Shown here one piece after another: positions 30,153-38,803 of a DNA stretch of 64,000 bases. Source of the stretch: Cupriavidus necator N-1. GTDB taxonomy: Bacteria > Pseudomonadota > Gammaproteobacteria > Burkholderiales > Burkholderiaceae. A program made the position numbers and the translations under genes. Below the pieces are notes generated by a model. That model saw only the letters and a program-made list of their open reading frames with translations, was not told the origin of the DNA and made no database searches. Where the stretch lies: NCBI RefSeq assembly GCF_000219215.1, contig NC_015726.1:3720001-3784000 (forward strand), written 5' to 3'. How positions within the stretch are numbered: the first letter of the stretch is position 1; each line of letters starts with the position of its first letter.

Positions 30153-30363
30153 CTTGTAGAACAAAAATTCTGCAAAAGTGCATTCATCCTACAGATAAAA
30201 TTCCGCAAATTATTATCTGCATGGATGTTATTCCGTAAATTGGATTGGCAAAAATCATTCCAATAGATACTGGCGTACCTACATCAGCGCACCGGTGCCG
30301 ACACCCGTCCGAAGCGCCTCGGAATTGGGTTATCCCCAAAGTTATTCACACCACCAATAGAAA
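30153..30363. other. AT-rich spacer with imperfect dyads
   Basis: About 210 bases, much more AT-rich than the surroundings between 30153 and 30290. CAGATAA and TTATCTG (30192-30198 and 30213-30219) form an inverted repeat that continues imperfectly into CATCC/GGATG. A DnaA-like box TTATTCACA lies at 30342-30350. No coding frame is seen. It separates two convergent genes. Confidence 0.4.
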
Positions 30364-30385
30364 AGGGCCTGCATCCGCAGGCCCT
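30364..30385 (-). terminator. Terminator of the first Liv operon
   Basis: AGGGCCTGC-ATCC-GCAGGCCCT is a perfect nine-base hairpin followed on the minus strand by TTTTC. It lies 27 bases past the livF stop and may also serve the convergent LysR gene. Confidence 0.87.
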
Positions 30386-30411
30386 CATTCCTCTGGCGAA
30401 AACCGAGCGGA

Positions 30412-31155
30412 TCAAGCCGCCTTTTTTGCCAATCCAAGATATGTTTCGATCACCTTCGGATTCGCCGCCAACTCGTCGGCCGGCCCTTCCATCGCCATAT
30501 CGCCGGTCTCGATCACATAGCCGTAGTCCGCCACCTGCAGCGCGGCGCGTGCGTTCTGCTCGATCAGCAGCGTGGCCACGCCGGTCTGGCGCAGGTTGCT
30601 GATGATGTGGAAGATCTCCTTCACGATCAGCGGTGCCAGGCCAAGGCTGGGCTCGTCCAGCATCAGCAACTGCGGCTTGGCCATCAGCGCGCGGCCCACC
30701 GCAAGCATCTGGCGCTCGCCGCCGGAGAGCGTGCCGGCGTCCTGGCGGGCGCGCTCGCGCAGGCGCGGGAACAGGTCGTAGACCACGTCCATCTGGTCCA
30801 GGTAGTTCTTCTCGCCGGCGCGCTTGCGGCGGAAGGCCCCCAGCTGCAGGTTGTCCTCCACCGTCATCGACGCGAACAGCTCGCGCTTCTCCGGGACCAG
30901 GCACATGCCGCGCGCAACGCGCCCCTCCACCGGAATGCCGGCCATGTCGTGGCCGAGGTAGCTCACCGAACCGTTCGACGACCCCGTCACCGGCAGCGCA
31001 CCCATGATCGCATTGAGCATGGTCGACTTGCCGGCGCCATTGGGGCCGATCACCGTGACGATCTTGCCGGCCTCCACCTTCAGGTTGGCGCCGTGCACCG
31101 CTTCCACCTTGCCGTAGCGGACGTGGAGGTCCTTCACTTCGAGAATCAGGCTCAT
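30412..31155 (-). CDS. livF: Branched-chain amino acid type ABC transporter ATPase LivF (system 1)
   Basis: A 247-residue ATPase with complete motifs: Walker A GPNGAGKSTMLNAIMG near residue 40, signature LSGGERQMLAVGRAL, and Walker B LLMLDEPSLGLAP. It energises uptake of branched-chain amino acids or similar ligands at the inner membrane. It follows the LivM-LivG fusion by nine bases and is the last gene of this operon. Confidence 0.93.
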   Translation of the reverse strand: MSLILEVKDLHVRYGKVEAVHGANLKVEAGKIVTVIGPNGAGKSTMLNAIMGALPVTGSSNGSVSYLGHDMAGIPVEGRVARGMCLVPEKRELFASMTVEDNLQLGAFRRKRAGEKNYLDQMDVVYDLFPRLRERARQDAGTLSGGERQMLAVGRALMAKPQLLMLDEPSLGLAPLIVKEIFHIISNLRQTGVATLLIEQNARAALQVADYGYVIETGDMAMEGPADELAANPKVIETYLGLAKKAA

Positions 31156-31164
31156 GTCCGGTCC

Positions 31165-33006
31165 TTACTCCACGCCACCCAGATAGGCTTCCAGCACCGC
31201 GGGGTTCTTCTGCACTTCCTCAGGCACGCCCTCGGCAATGCGCGTGCCGAATTCCATCACCACCAGCCGGTCGGTCAGGTTCATCACGAAGTCCATGTCG
31301 TGCTCGACCAGCAGCACGCTCATGCCCTCGCCCTTGAGCTTGCGCAGCAGCTCGGCCAGCGCCTGCTTCTCCTTGTAGCGCAGACCCGCTGCCGGCTCGT
31401 CCAGCAACAGCAGCGCCGGGTCGCAGCACAGTGCACGCGCGATTTCAAGAATCCGCTGCTGGCCCAGCGCGAGGCTGCCTGCTTCCATATACATGCAATC
31501 GGCCAGGCCCACGCGCTCAAGCTGGCGCTTCGCTTCGAACAGCAGCTTCTCTTCCTCGGCCTTGTTCATGCGCAGGATCGCGGCCGAGACGCCGCCCTGT
31601 GCGCGGAAATCGCCGCGCAGGTGCGCGCCGATGGCCACGTTCTCCAGCACCGTCATGGTCGGCAGCAGGTGCACGTGCTGGAAGGTGCGGCCGATGCCGC
31701 GCTTGACGATCTCGCGCGACGGCAGGCCCGATATCACTTCACCACGGTAACGCACCTCCCCGCGCGTGACCGGCAGCACGCCCGTCACCAGGTTGAAGGT
31801 GGTGGACTTGCCGGCACCATTGGGACCGATCAGCCCGATGATCTCGCCCGCGCGCACCTGGAAGCTGACATCGTTCACCGCTACCAGCCCGCCGAACTCC
31901 TTGCGCGCAGCGCGAACATCCAGGATCAGTTCGCCGGCGTCGGGCTTCTGGCGCACGGCCAGGGCCTCGGCCTGCGCCGGCGCCAGTACCGGCGGACCCG
32001 AAGGAACCAGATGCCGCAGGAACGGCCAGATGCCATCGCGCGCGTATTGCAGCAGCAATACCAGCAGCACGCCGAAGACGATGATCTCGAAGTTGCCATT
32101 GGCACCGAGCAACTTGGGCAGCACGCCCTGCAGCACATCCTTCAGGATGGTCAGGATGCCCGCGCCCAGCACCGCGCCCCACACATGGCCCACGCCGCCG
32201 ACCACGGCCATGAACAGGTACTCGATGCCGTAGTTCAGGCCAAACGGCGTCGGGTTCACCGCGCGCTGCAGGTGCGCGTACAGGAAGCCCGACACGCACG
32301 CCAGCACTGCCGCCACTACGAAGATCACCACCTTCATCCACGCGGTGTTCACACCCATGGCCTCGGCCATCACGCCGCCGCCCTTGAGCGCGCGGATGGC
32401 GCGGCCCGGGCGCGAGTTCAGTAGGTTCTGCATCGCCAGCACGGCCAGCAGCACTACCGCCCAGATCAGGTAGAACATCGAGCGGCCCGACTGCAGTTCG
32501 ATGCCGAAGAACGACAGCACCGGGATCCCGTTCAGGCCGTCATACTTGCCCAGGAACTCCAGGTTGCCGAACAGGAAGAACAGCGACAGGCCCCAGGCAA
32601 TGGTCGCCAGCGGCAGGTAGTGGCCAGACATGCGCATCGTGATCAGCCCGATCACATAGGCCGATGCCATCGTGATCACCAGCCCCACCAGCAGCCCGAA
32701 CCACGGCGACAGCCCGAACTGCGTGGTCAGGTACGCAGTGCTGTATGCGCCCAGCCCCACGAACGCCGCCTGCCCGAACGAGGTCATGCCGCCCACCCCG
32801 GTCAGCAGCACCAGCCCGATCGCGACGATGCTGTACAGGCCGATGTAATTGCCCAGCGTGATCCAGAACTCCGGCGTCGGCAGCGCCGGCAGCAACACCA
32901 GCACCACAATGAAAGCCAGCACCAGGACCCGGTTGCGGTTCAGCCGCGCACGGCTGCCTGCCTCGGCACTGGTCACCGCCGCCTGCTTGTCGGTCAGCAT
33001 GGTCAT
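31165..33006 (-). CDS. LivM-LivG fusion: ABC permease and ATPase in one protein (system 1)
   Basis: A 613-residue protein that joins two usually separate subunits. Residues 1 to about 340 form a LivM-like permease with some eight to ten membrane helices and the motif GVGGMTSFGQAAFVGLGAYS. Residues 361-613 are a LivG-like ATPase with Walker A GLIGPNGAGKSTTFN, signature LALGQQRILEIARAL and Walker B LLLLDEPAAGLR. No frameshift or stop lies between the two, so this is a true fusion. It overlaps nothing and sits three bases after livH. Confidence 0.93.
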   Translation of the reverse strand: MTMLTDKQAAVTSAEAGSRARLNRNRVLVLAFIVVLVLLPALPTPEFWITLGNYIGLYSIVAIGLVLLTGVGGMTSFGQAAFVGLGAYSTAYLTTQFGLSPWFGLLVGLVITMASAYVIGLITMRMSGHYLPLATIAWGLSLFFLFGNLEFLGKYDGLNGIPVLSFFGIELQSGRSMFYLIWAVVLLAVLAMQNLLNSRPGRAIRALKGGGVMAEAMGVNTAWMKVVIFVVAAVLACVSGFLYAHLQRAVNPTPFGLNYGIEYLFMAVVGGVGHVWGAVLGAGILTILKDVLQGVLPKLLGANGNFEIIVFGVLLVLLLQYARDGIWPFLRHLVPSGPPVLAPAQAEALAVRQKPDAGELILDVRAARKEFGGLVAVNDVSFQVRAGEIIGLIGPNGAGKSTTFNLVTGVLPVTRGEVRYRGEVISGLPSREIVKRGIGRTFQHVHLLPTMTVLENVAIGAHLRGDFRAQGGVSAAILRMNKAEEEKLLFEAKRQLERVGLADCMYMEAGSLALGQQRILEIARALCCDPALLLLDEPAAGLRYKEKQALAELLRKLKGEGMSVLLVEHDMDFVMNLTDRLVVMEFGTRIAEGVPEEVQKNPAVLEAYLGGVE

Positions 33007-33009
33007 GGC

Positions 33010-34062
33010 TTATTCCTCCTCCTCGACATGCTTGCTCGTCAGCGAGCGCCACAGCAGCACCGGAATGATCAGTGTGAAGACGATGACCTCCTTGAACGCG
33101 CTGGCCCAGAAGGACGAATAGGATTCGAGCAGCCCCACCAGCAGCGCACCCAGCGCCGCCACGGGGTAGCTCACCAGCCCGCCGACGATGGCGCCGACAA
33201 AGCCCTTCAGGCCCACCAGGAAGCCCGACTCGTAGTACACGGTGGTCAGCGGCGCGATCAGGATGCCGCACAGCGCACCCATCGCCGCGGCCAGCGTGAA
33301 CGACAGCCGCCCCGCCTGCGTGGTGCCGATGCCGACCAGGCGCGCACCCAGCCGGTTCACCGCGGTCGCGCGCAGCGCCTTGCCCTGCAGCGTGCGCTCG
33401 AAATAGAAGTACAGCGCGCCGATCAGCAGCGCCGACACGCCCACGATCCACAGGCTCTGGCCCGAGATGCTGAGCGCCCCCACGTCGAAGCGCGCGTCCG
33501 AGAACGCATTGGTGCGCGAGCCCTCCGCGCCGAACATCACCAGGCCCAGCCCCACCAGCGCAAAGTGCACGCCGACCGAGACGATCAGCAGCACCAGCGT
33601 GCTGGCTTCGGCCAGCGGCTGGTAGGCGAGCCGGTACAACATCGGCCCCAGCGGGATGATGATCAGCAGCGTCAGCGCGATCTGCGCCAGCATCGGCAGC
33701 GGCTGCGCGCCATACTGCTGCGCCAGCCAGTGCACCGCGAGCGGGAATACCAGGTACTTGCCGGCCAGCACCGCCAGCCGCTGGCCCAGCGTGCGGCGCA
33801 ACTCAGCGCTGCGCAGCACCGCGACGGTTTCATAGACGAAGGTCAGCGCCCCCATCGCCAACAGCAGCCAGCTGGTCTGCGGCGCGTGCCCGGCCTGCAT
33901 CGCCGCCAGCGTCAGCGCACCGTAGGCAACAAACTCCCCTTGCGGGATGAAGATGACCCGGGTCACCGAGAACACCAGCACCAGGGCCAGCGCCAGCAGC
34001 GCGTAGATCGCGCCCGAGGTGATGCCGTCCTGGGCCAGGATGGCAGCGATTGATAAGTCCAT
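33010..34062 (-). CDS. livH: Branched-chain amino acid type ABC permease LivH (system 1)
   Basis: A 350-residue inner-membrane permease of the LivH family. The start DLSIAAILAQDGITSGAIYA with ALLALALVLVFSVTRVIFIPQGEF is typical. It has extra hydrophobic stretches in the middle and is longer than standard LivH (about 290-310). The ATG at 34062 has GGGGAGA upstream. It is the first gene of the system 1 operon; the matching binding protein is probably the one encoded 550 bases upstream. Confidence 0.92.
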   Translation of the reverse strand: MDLSIAAILAQDGITSGAIYALLALALVLVFSVTRVIFIPQGEFVAYGALTLAAMQAGHAPQTSWLLLAMGALTFVYETVAVLRSAELRRTLGQRLAVLAGKYLVFPLAVHWLAQQYGAQPLPMLAQIALTLLIIIPLGPMLYRLAYQPLAEASTLVLLIVSVGVHFALVGLGLVMFGAEGSRTNAFSDARFDVGALSISGQSLWIVGVSALLIGALYFYFERTLQGKALRATAVNRLGARLVGIGTTQAGRLSFTLAAAMGALCGILIAPLTTVYYESGFLVGLKGFVGAIVGGLVSYPVAALGALLVGLLESYSSFWASAFKEVIVFTLIIPVLLWRSLTSKHVEEEE

Positions 34063-34612
34063 TGTCTCCCCGTCTTTTGGAAATACCTGCCTGCATCATA
34101 TGGGGGCCGACAGGGTGCTATGCGCTTTGGGATTTACGCAATAGTAAACGGATTGTCCATTGTGGAAGTACAGGACAAGCCCTAACGAGAGGCGTGTGGC
34201 GGGCGTGGGCTGTCCAGCGATATCGCATCAACGCCTTCGGCTGCGCTCCGCGCAAGCGCCCAATGCCGTCAGCGCATTTTGGGTCTGCGTAGCAGCCGTA
34301 GGCCTCCCGCGATGCCGTTAGCAGCAGGCGGCCTACACCCTGCATGGGGATCGTTCAATAGTGGGTTAACGCAGGCACTGCGCCACACTCACATGGCGCA
34401 GCAGGGTCGAACGGGCAACCACGCCCCAACGGCAAGCACCACCGTGCGAACGACCAACGCCCTGGAATTGATTGCCAGCCGCATAGGCGACGCGTTTTTT
34501 GGTCACTTTTTGTCGCTCGGACAAAAAGTGACTCGCCGGCTACGCCGGCGAAACAGCAGCGCTTGCCACGAGCGACACCCAACCGCATAGCACCACGCCG
34601 CCCCCCCAACCG
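34063..34612. other. Intergenic region holding a palindromic repeat element
   Basis: 550 bases without a gene. It contains the livH promoter area with a dyad TTTAC-N6-GTAAA at 34133-34148. A GC-rich stretch has GTAGGCC/GGCCTAC arms around 34290-34330, and the double hairpin at 34502-34551 looks like a dispersed REP-type element. No terminator with a T-tract is visible for the binding-protein gene at 34613. Confidence 0.5.
34502..34551. repeat. Double hairpin, REP-like element
   Basis: Thirteen-base perfect arms GTCACTTTTTGTC and GACAAAAAGTGAC (five-base loop) are followed directly by eight-base arms TCGCCGGC and GCCGGCGA (three-base loop). The form resembles short palindromic repeats scattered in intergenic DNA of Ralstonia and Xanthomonas. 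Only one copy is in the window, so the repeat nature is inferred. Confidence 0.5.
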
Positions 34613-35764
34613 TCACTTAGTCAGCAACTTCCACTTCCCATCAACAATCTGCACCATCACCCGCGCCCGCTGATCGAAGCCAAGGTGGTCGGTAGCACTC
34701 ATGTTCATGATCCCATGCGACACCGGCAGATTCTTGGTCTGCTCCATCGCCTCCCGCAACGCCTTACGGAATTCCTTGCTACCCGGCTGACCCTTCTTCA
34801 GCGCCTCGGGAATGGCATGCTGCAAGATCAGCCCCGCATCCCAGGCATGACCGCCGAAGGTCGAGACCTGGCCGCCGAAGGCCTTCTCATAAGCAGTCTT
34901 GTAGGACATGGCCGGTTTCTTCACCGGATTGCTGTCCGGCAATTGCTCAGCCACCAGCAGCGGTCCAGCCGGCAGGAAGGTGCCTTCGCAATCCTTGCCG
35001 CACACACGCAGGAAGTCGGCATTGGCCACGCCATGGGTCTGGTAGATCTTGCCCTTGTAGCCACGCTCCTTGAGCGTCTTGGCCGGCAGCGCCGCGGGCG
35101 TACCCGAGCCTGCGATCAGCACGGCGTCGGCGTTGGCGCTCATCATCTTCAGCACCTGGCCGGTGACCGAGGTATCGGTACGGGCAAAGCGCTCGTTGGC
35201 GACCACCTTGATCTTGCGCAGCTCCGCCACCTTGGCAAATTCCTGCGCCCAGCTGTCGCCATAGGCGTCCGCGAAGCCGATGAAGGCCACCGTCTTCACG
35301 TTGTTGTTGGTCATGTGCTCGGCAATGGCGGTCGCCATGTGCGAGTCATTCTGCGGCGTCTTGAAAACCCAGGCGCGCTTGGCGTCCATCGGCTCGATGA
35401 TGCGGGCCGAGGCGGCCATGGTGATCATCGGCGTCTCGTTCTCGGCCACCACGTCAACCATCGCCAGCGAGTTTGGCGTCACGGTGGAACCCACCACCAC
35501 GTCGACCTTGTCTTCGCTGATCAGCTTGCGGGTGTTCTTGACCGCGGTGGTGGTGTCGGAGGCATCGTCCAGCACGATGTACTCGATCTTCTTGCCCGCG
35601 ATTTCCTTGGGCATCAGCGTGAAGGTGTTCTTCTCCGGAATACCCAGCGATGCCGCCGGACCCGTCGCCGACACCGTCACCCCGACCTTGACCTGTGCCT
35701 GGGCTGCACCGGCAACCAGGCTCGCCGCAGCGATTGCCAGCAGGCTGGCGCGCTTGAAATCCAT
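34613..35764 (-). CDS. Branched-chain amino acid type ABC transporter substrate-binding protein (system 1)
   Basis: A 383-residue LivJ-type periplasmic binding protein. Signal peptide MDFKRASLLAIAAASLVAGA ends near AQAQ; the mature start VKVGVTVSATGPAASLGIPE is typical of the family, and VVVGSTVTPNSLAMVDV forms the ligand loop. Two cysteines in VCGKDCEGTF may form a disulfide. AAGGAGA precedes the ATG at 35764. It lies upstream of and on the same strand as livH, separated by a repeat-bearing 550-base gap. Ligand unknown; some relatives bind aromatic acids. Confidence 0.9.
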   Translation of the reverse strand: MDFKRASLLAIAAASLVAGAAQAQVKVGVTVSATGPAASLGIPEKNTFTLMPKEIAGKKIEYIVLDDASDTTTAVKNTRKLISEDKVDVVVGSTVTPNSLAMVDVVAENETPMITMAASARIIEPMDAKRAWVFKTPQNDSHMATAIAEHMTNNNVKTVAFIGFADAYGDSWAQEFAKVAELRKIKVVANERFARTDTSVTGQVLKMMSANADAVLIAGSGTPAALPAKTLKERGYKGKIYQTHGVANADFLRVCGKDCEGTFLPAGPLLVAEQLPDSNPVKKPAMSYKTAYEKAFGGQVSTFGGHAWDAGLILQHAIPEALKKGQPGSKEFRKALREAMEQTKNLPVSHGIMNMSATDHLGFDQRARVMVQIVDGKWKLLTK

Positions 35765-35958
35765 CTTGTCTCCTTCGGTTCCTGAAACGGAAAGGCATCC
35801 GTCCGGCGTCCACCGGCGGATGCCCGTTCTTGGATCGACCCCTCGGGTCAACGCAGGCACATCGCCGGCACCTGCGCTACAACCAGGAACGACGCGAGGC
35901 CGCTCCCCAATTTCCCCGTCCGCACCACTCCCCCGGATAGGCGCGCTCCGGCTATTCA

Positions 35959-35974
35959 CCGACCGATCGGTCGG
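35959..35974. promoter_or_regulatory. 16-base perfect palindrome, candidate TetR-type operator
   Basis: CCGACCGATCGGTCGG lies about 195 bases upstream of the binding-protein gene and 75 bases beyond the end of the TSUP gene's own start-side neighbour region. The form (two GACCG-like half sites) resembles operators of TetR-family regulators. No TetR gene is adjacent. Regulation is inferred only from the symmetry. Confidence 0.4.
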
Positions 35975-36050
35975 GAATGCGGATCGAGTCTAGCACAGCG
36001 ACCTAGTGCGAAAAGGGAGGATTAACCCGCATCGCGCGCGCCGCCTGCCG

Positions 36051-36812
36051 TCAGCGCAGGAACGCGTCCCAGGCGGTCTTCAGGATCAGCGCGCTCACCA
36101 CCACGATAAACACCTTGCGCACGAAGGCGCTGCCGTGGCGCAGGGCCAGCTTGCTGCCCACCTGGCTGCCGGCGATGTTGGCCACTGCCATCACCAGGCC
36201 CAGTTGCCACCAGACATGGCCCTTGCTGGCCAGCAACAGCAGCGCCGCCAGGTTGGTGGCAAGGTTGACCACCTTGGTCGAGGCCGCCGCGTGCAGGAAG
36301 TCATAGCCGAACACCCGCACGAACGCGATCATCAGGAAGCTGCCGGTGCCCGGGCCAAACACGCCGTCATAGAAGCCGATGGCAGCCCCAGCCAGCAGCG
36401 CCGCGACGCGCTCGCGCGACCCCGACAACGTCGGCGCATGTTCCGTGCCCAGGTCCCTCTTGGCCACGGTGTAGACCAGCAACACCACCAGCACGAACGG
36501 CAGCGCCTTGCGCAGCGGCTCCGCCGGGATCCTGGTCAGCGCCCAGGCACCGGCCATCGAGAAGATAAGGGCCGCCACCACCGCGGGCGCGGTCGCGCCC
36601 CAGTAGATGCGCACGCTGCGGCCGTAGCGCAGCGCCGCGTTGGCGGTGCCCGCGATCGAGCCCATCTTGTTGGTGCCCAGCAGCGTGGCCGGCGCGATAT
36701 TGGGATAGGCCGAGAACATTGCCGGGATCTGTACCAGGCCGCCGCCGCCGGCGACCGCGTCGATCAGGCCGGCGAGAAAGGCGGCAACCGCCAGGAATGC
36801 GAATTCCGTCAT
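36051..36812 (-). CDS. TSUP-family membrane transporter (TauE/SafE, YfcA-like)
   Basis: A 253-residue protein with about eight membrane helices in two similar halves. The repeats AGLIDAVAGGGGLVQIPAM near residue 15 and AIGFYDGVFGPGTGSFLMIA near residue 145 are hallmarks of the TSUP family, which exports sulfite or small organosulfur and carboxylate anions. Substrate unknown. It stands between the two Liv regions, 69 bases after an unknown gene on the same strand. Confidence 0.9.
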   Translation of the reverse strand: MTEFAFLAVAAFLAGLIDAVAGGGGLVQIPAMFSAYPNIAPATLLGTNKMGSIAGTANAALRYGRSVRIYWGATAPAVVAALIFSMAGAWALTRIPAEPLRKALPFVLVVLLVYTVAKRDLGTEHAPTLSGSRERVAALLAGAAIGFYDGVFGPGTGSFLMIAFVRVFGYDFLHAAASTKVVNLATNLAALLLLASKGHVWWQLGLVMAVANIAGSQVGSKLALRHGSAFVRKVFIVVVSALILKTAWDAFLR

Positions 36813-36881
36813 TGCAGGAAGCAGGGAAGCGAAAAGGGAAAGATCGGAGGAGATCGGTGCGGGCAGCCGGGCGGCGCCGGT

Positions 36882-37442
36882 TCAGCCCAGCACCTTGGCC
36901 GCCGGCACCAAACTGCGGTGCCACATGCCGTTGCCATGCGGGCTGAAGCCCGGCGGCGCGCCGCCATGCCCTGCCACCAGCCCCGGCGCCAGCAGCGCGT
37001 GGCGGATACCGTGGGCGCGGCCCCAGTCGGCCAGCGTGGCGCAGCAGGCCTCAAGGCAGGCACGGCGGGACCCGCCGTCCAGCCCGGGCCGTACCCACCA
37101 TTCGATGCCGCAGGCGGCCAGCCCGGCAAGCTCCAGGCTCGGGAGCAGCGCCACCGGCAGGCACGCCAGCAGATTATGTGGAGCCTGCGCCTCGCCCACC
37201 AGCAGGCAGATGCCGCGACCGGACTGGGCCAGCAGGTCGTCCAGCATCAGCCGGCGCGCGCGGGCGGCGGGCACCGGCAGTGGCTGCACCGTATCCAGCC
37301 AGGCCTCCAGCATGGCTGCGTCGGCACCCAGCCCGAGGCGTACCAAGCCCTGCGGCGCGGGTGCGTGAGGACGATCCGGAACGGCTGGGGAGTCAGGGGA
37401 ATCAGGGATGGCAGGCATGGCGGGCAGCGAGAGCGCCCGCAT
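36882..37442 (-). CDS. Uncharacterised protein, weakly GNAT-like
   Basis: A 186-residue protein I do not recognise with confidence. After a proline-rich start (PAMPAIPDSPDSPAVPD) comes an alpha/beta pattern. The central strand-and-helix region LAACGIEWWVRPGLDGGSRR followed by ACLEACCATLADWGRAHGIR is reminiscent of a GNAT acetyltransferase core without a clear acetyl-CoA loop. Four cysteines are in the protein. No signal peptide. It is upstream of the TSUP gene with a 69-base gap, and the two may form an operon. A start further inside is possible. Confidence 0.55.
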   Translation of the reverse strand: MRALSLPAMPAIPDSPDSPAVPDRPHAPAPQGLVRLGLGADAAMLEAWLDTVQPLPVPAARARRLMLDDLLAQSGRGICLLVGEAQAPHNLLACLPVALLPSLELAGLAACGIEWWVRPGLDGGSRRACLEACCATLADWGRAHGIRHALLAPGLVAGHGGAPPGFSPHGNGMWHRSLVPAAKVLG

Positions 37443-37747
37443 TGTCGCATGTGGAGGATAGCCAGGTGACGCCGATGCGGCCTGGATGCCCCATGATGGG
37501 GCGAAAGCGCCACAGGAGGCGTTGGGAAGCGCAAATGAAAAAAGCGTTGCCGAGGATCACCCGGCAACGCCCTTTATTTATAACGCTGCTACCCGACACC
37601 GGGTGCGCGCCTGTCGTCTCCTCGCTTCCGCCTCCATTTAACCTGCGAAAACCGTATATGGAATGTAACGAAGCGGTGCATCGAGGACAAGCTAGAAAAA
37701 ACCCTAGCCCCAGAATCGGGCATGTCGACCCGCAGTCACTCCTGCAT
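37443..37747. other. Spacer between the second Liv operon and the unknown gene
   Basis: 305 bases. It holds the terminator at 37536-37570 and, beyond it towards livM, small hairpins ACCCG-ACAC-CGGGT near 37589-37602 and GCTAG/CTAGC near 37691-37708. The upstream region of the unknown gene shows no clear promoter. No coding frame is supported. Confidence 0.5.
37536..37570 (-). terminator. Terminator of the second Liv operon
   Basis: GCGTTGCCG and CGGCAACGC form a perfect nine-base stem with a nine-base loop. On the minus strand it is followed by six T (plus-strand A at 37538-37543). It lies about 180 bases past the livM stop. Confidence 0.85.
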
Positions 37748-38803
37748 TTACTCCCGCTTGCCCGAGTGGCCCCCGAAGCGCGCCAGCAGTTCGCCCATGA
37801 TGCCACGGCGGAAAGTCAGCACGCAGATCACGAAGATCACACCGGTCACCATTGTCACCGACTCGCCCAGCGTGCCGAACCAGGAGATGCCGGTGACCGA
37901 CGCCAGGAAGTTGCCGATATCGCCCAGCTTGTTCTCCAGCGCGACCACCACGAAGGCACCGACAATCGGGCCCGACAATGTGCCCAGGCCGCCGACCAGC
38001 GTCATCAGGATGACCGAGCCCGACATCGACCAGTGCACGTCGGTCAGCGTCTCGAAGCCCAGCACCAGCGCCTTGATCGAGCCGGCCAGCCCCGACAGCG
38101 CCGCCGACAGCACGAAGGCGGTCAGCTTGAAGCGGTCGACGTCATAGCCCAGCGAGATCGCGCGCGGCTCGTTCTCCTTGATCGCCTTCAGGATCTGCCC
38201 GAACGGCGAATGCACCGTGCGCACGATCAGCGCAAAGGCGGCCACAATGATCGCCAGCGCGACGTAGTACAGCGTCAGGTCGTCCGACAGCGGCAGCAGC
38301 CCGAACAGCTTGCCGCGCGGGATGCCCTGCAGGCCGTCCTCGCCGCCGGTGAACGGCGCCTGCAGGCAGATAAAGAACAGCATCTGCGCCAGCGCCAGCG
38401 TGATCATCGAGAAGTAGATGCCCTGCCGGCGGATGGCCAGCGAGCCCACCACGTAGCCGATCAGCGCGCCCGCACCGGTGCCCAGGATCAGGCCGATTTC
38501 CGGGGTCACGCCCCAGACCTTCATGGCATGGCCGGCGGCATAGCCAGCGCCGCCGAAAAAGGCCGCATGGCCGAACGACAGTAGTCCGGTATAGCCGATC
38601 AGCAGGTTGAAGGCGCACGCAAACAGCGCAAAGCACAGCACCTTGAGCACGAACACCGGATACGCACCGGCCAGCGGCGCGGCCACCAGTGCCAGCAGCA
38701 GCAATCCGTACAACAGTTTCTTCTGCACGCCTTGTCCCTTTCCTGCGTTGCCCGCGTTGGCCGCCACCGTGGATGGCGTCGATGATGTGGAGGGTGTGCT
38801 CAT
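37748..38803 (-). CDS. livM: Branched-chain amino acid type ABC permease LivM (system 2)
   Basis: A 351-residue permease. A serine/threonine-rich N-terminal tail (about 25 residues) precedes the membrane region with LLIGYTGLLSFGHAAFFGGAGY, the LivM hallmark, and a conserved cytoplasmic loop AIKENEPRAISLGYDVDRFK near residue 220 that contacts the ATPases. The start is the ATG at 38803, sharing one base with the livH stop (TGATG), so translation is coupled. The longer open frame reaching 39790 is livH read out of frame. Confidence 0.94.
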   Translation of the reverse strand: MSTPSTSSTPSTVAANAGNAGKGQGVQKKLLYGLLLLALVAAPLAGAYPVFVLKVLCFALFACAFNLLIGYTGLLSFGHAAFFGGAGYAAGHAMKVWGVTPEIGLILGTGAGALIGYVVGSLAIRRQGIYFSMITLALAQMLFFICLQAPFTGGEDGLQGIPRGKLFGLLPLSDDLTLYYVALAIIVAAFALIVRTVHSPFGQILKAIKENEPRAISLGYDVDRFKLTAFVLSAALSGLAGSIKALVLGFETLTDVHWSMSGSVILMTLVGGLGTLSGPIVGAFVVVALENKLGDIGNFLASVTGISWFGTLGESVTMVTGVIFVICVLTFRRGIMGELLARFGGHSGKRE

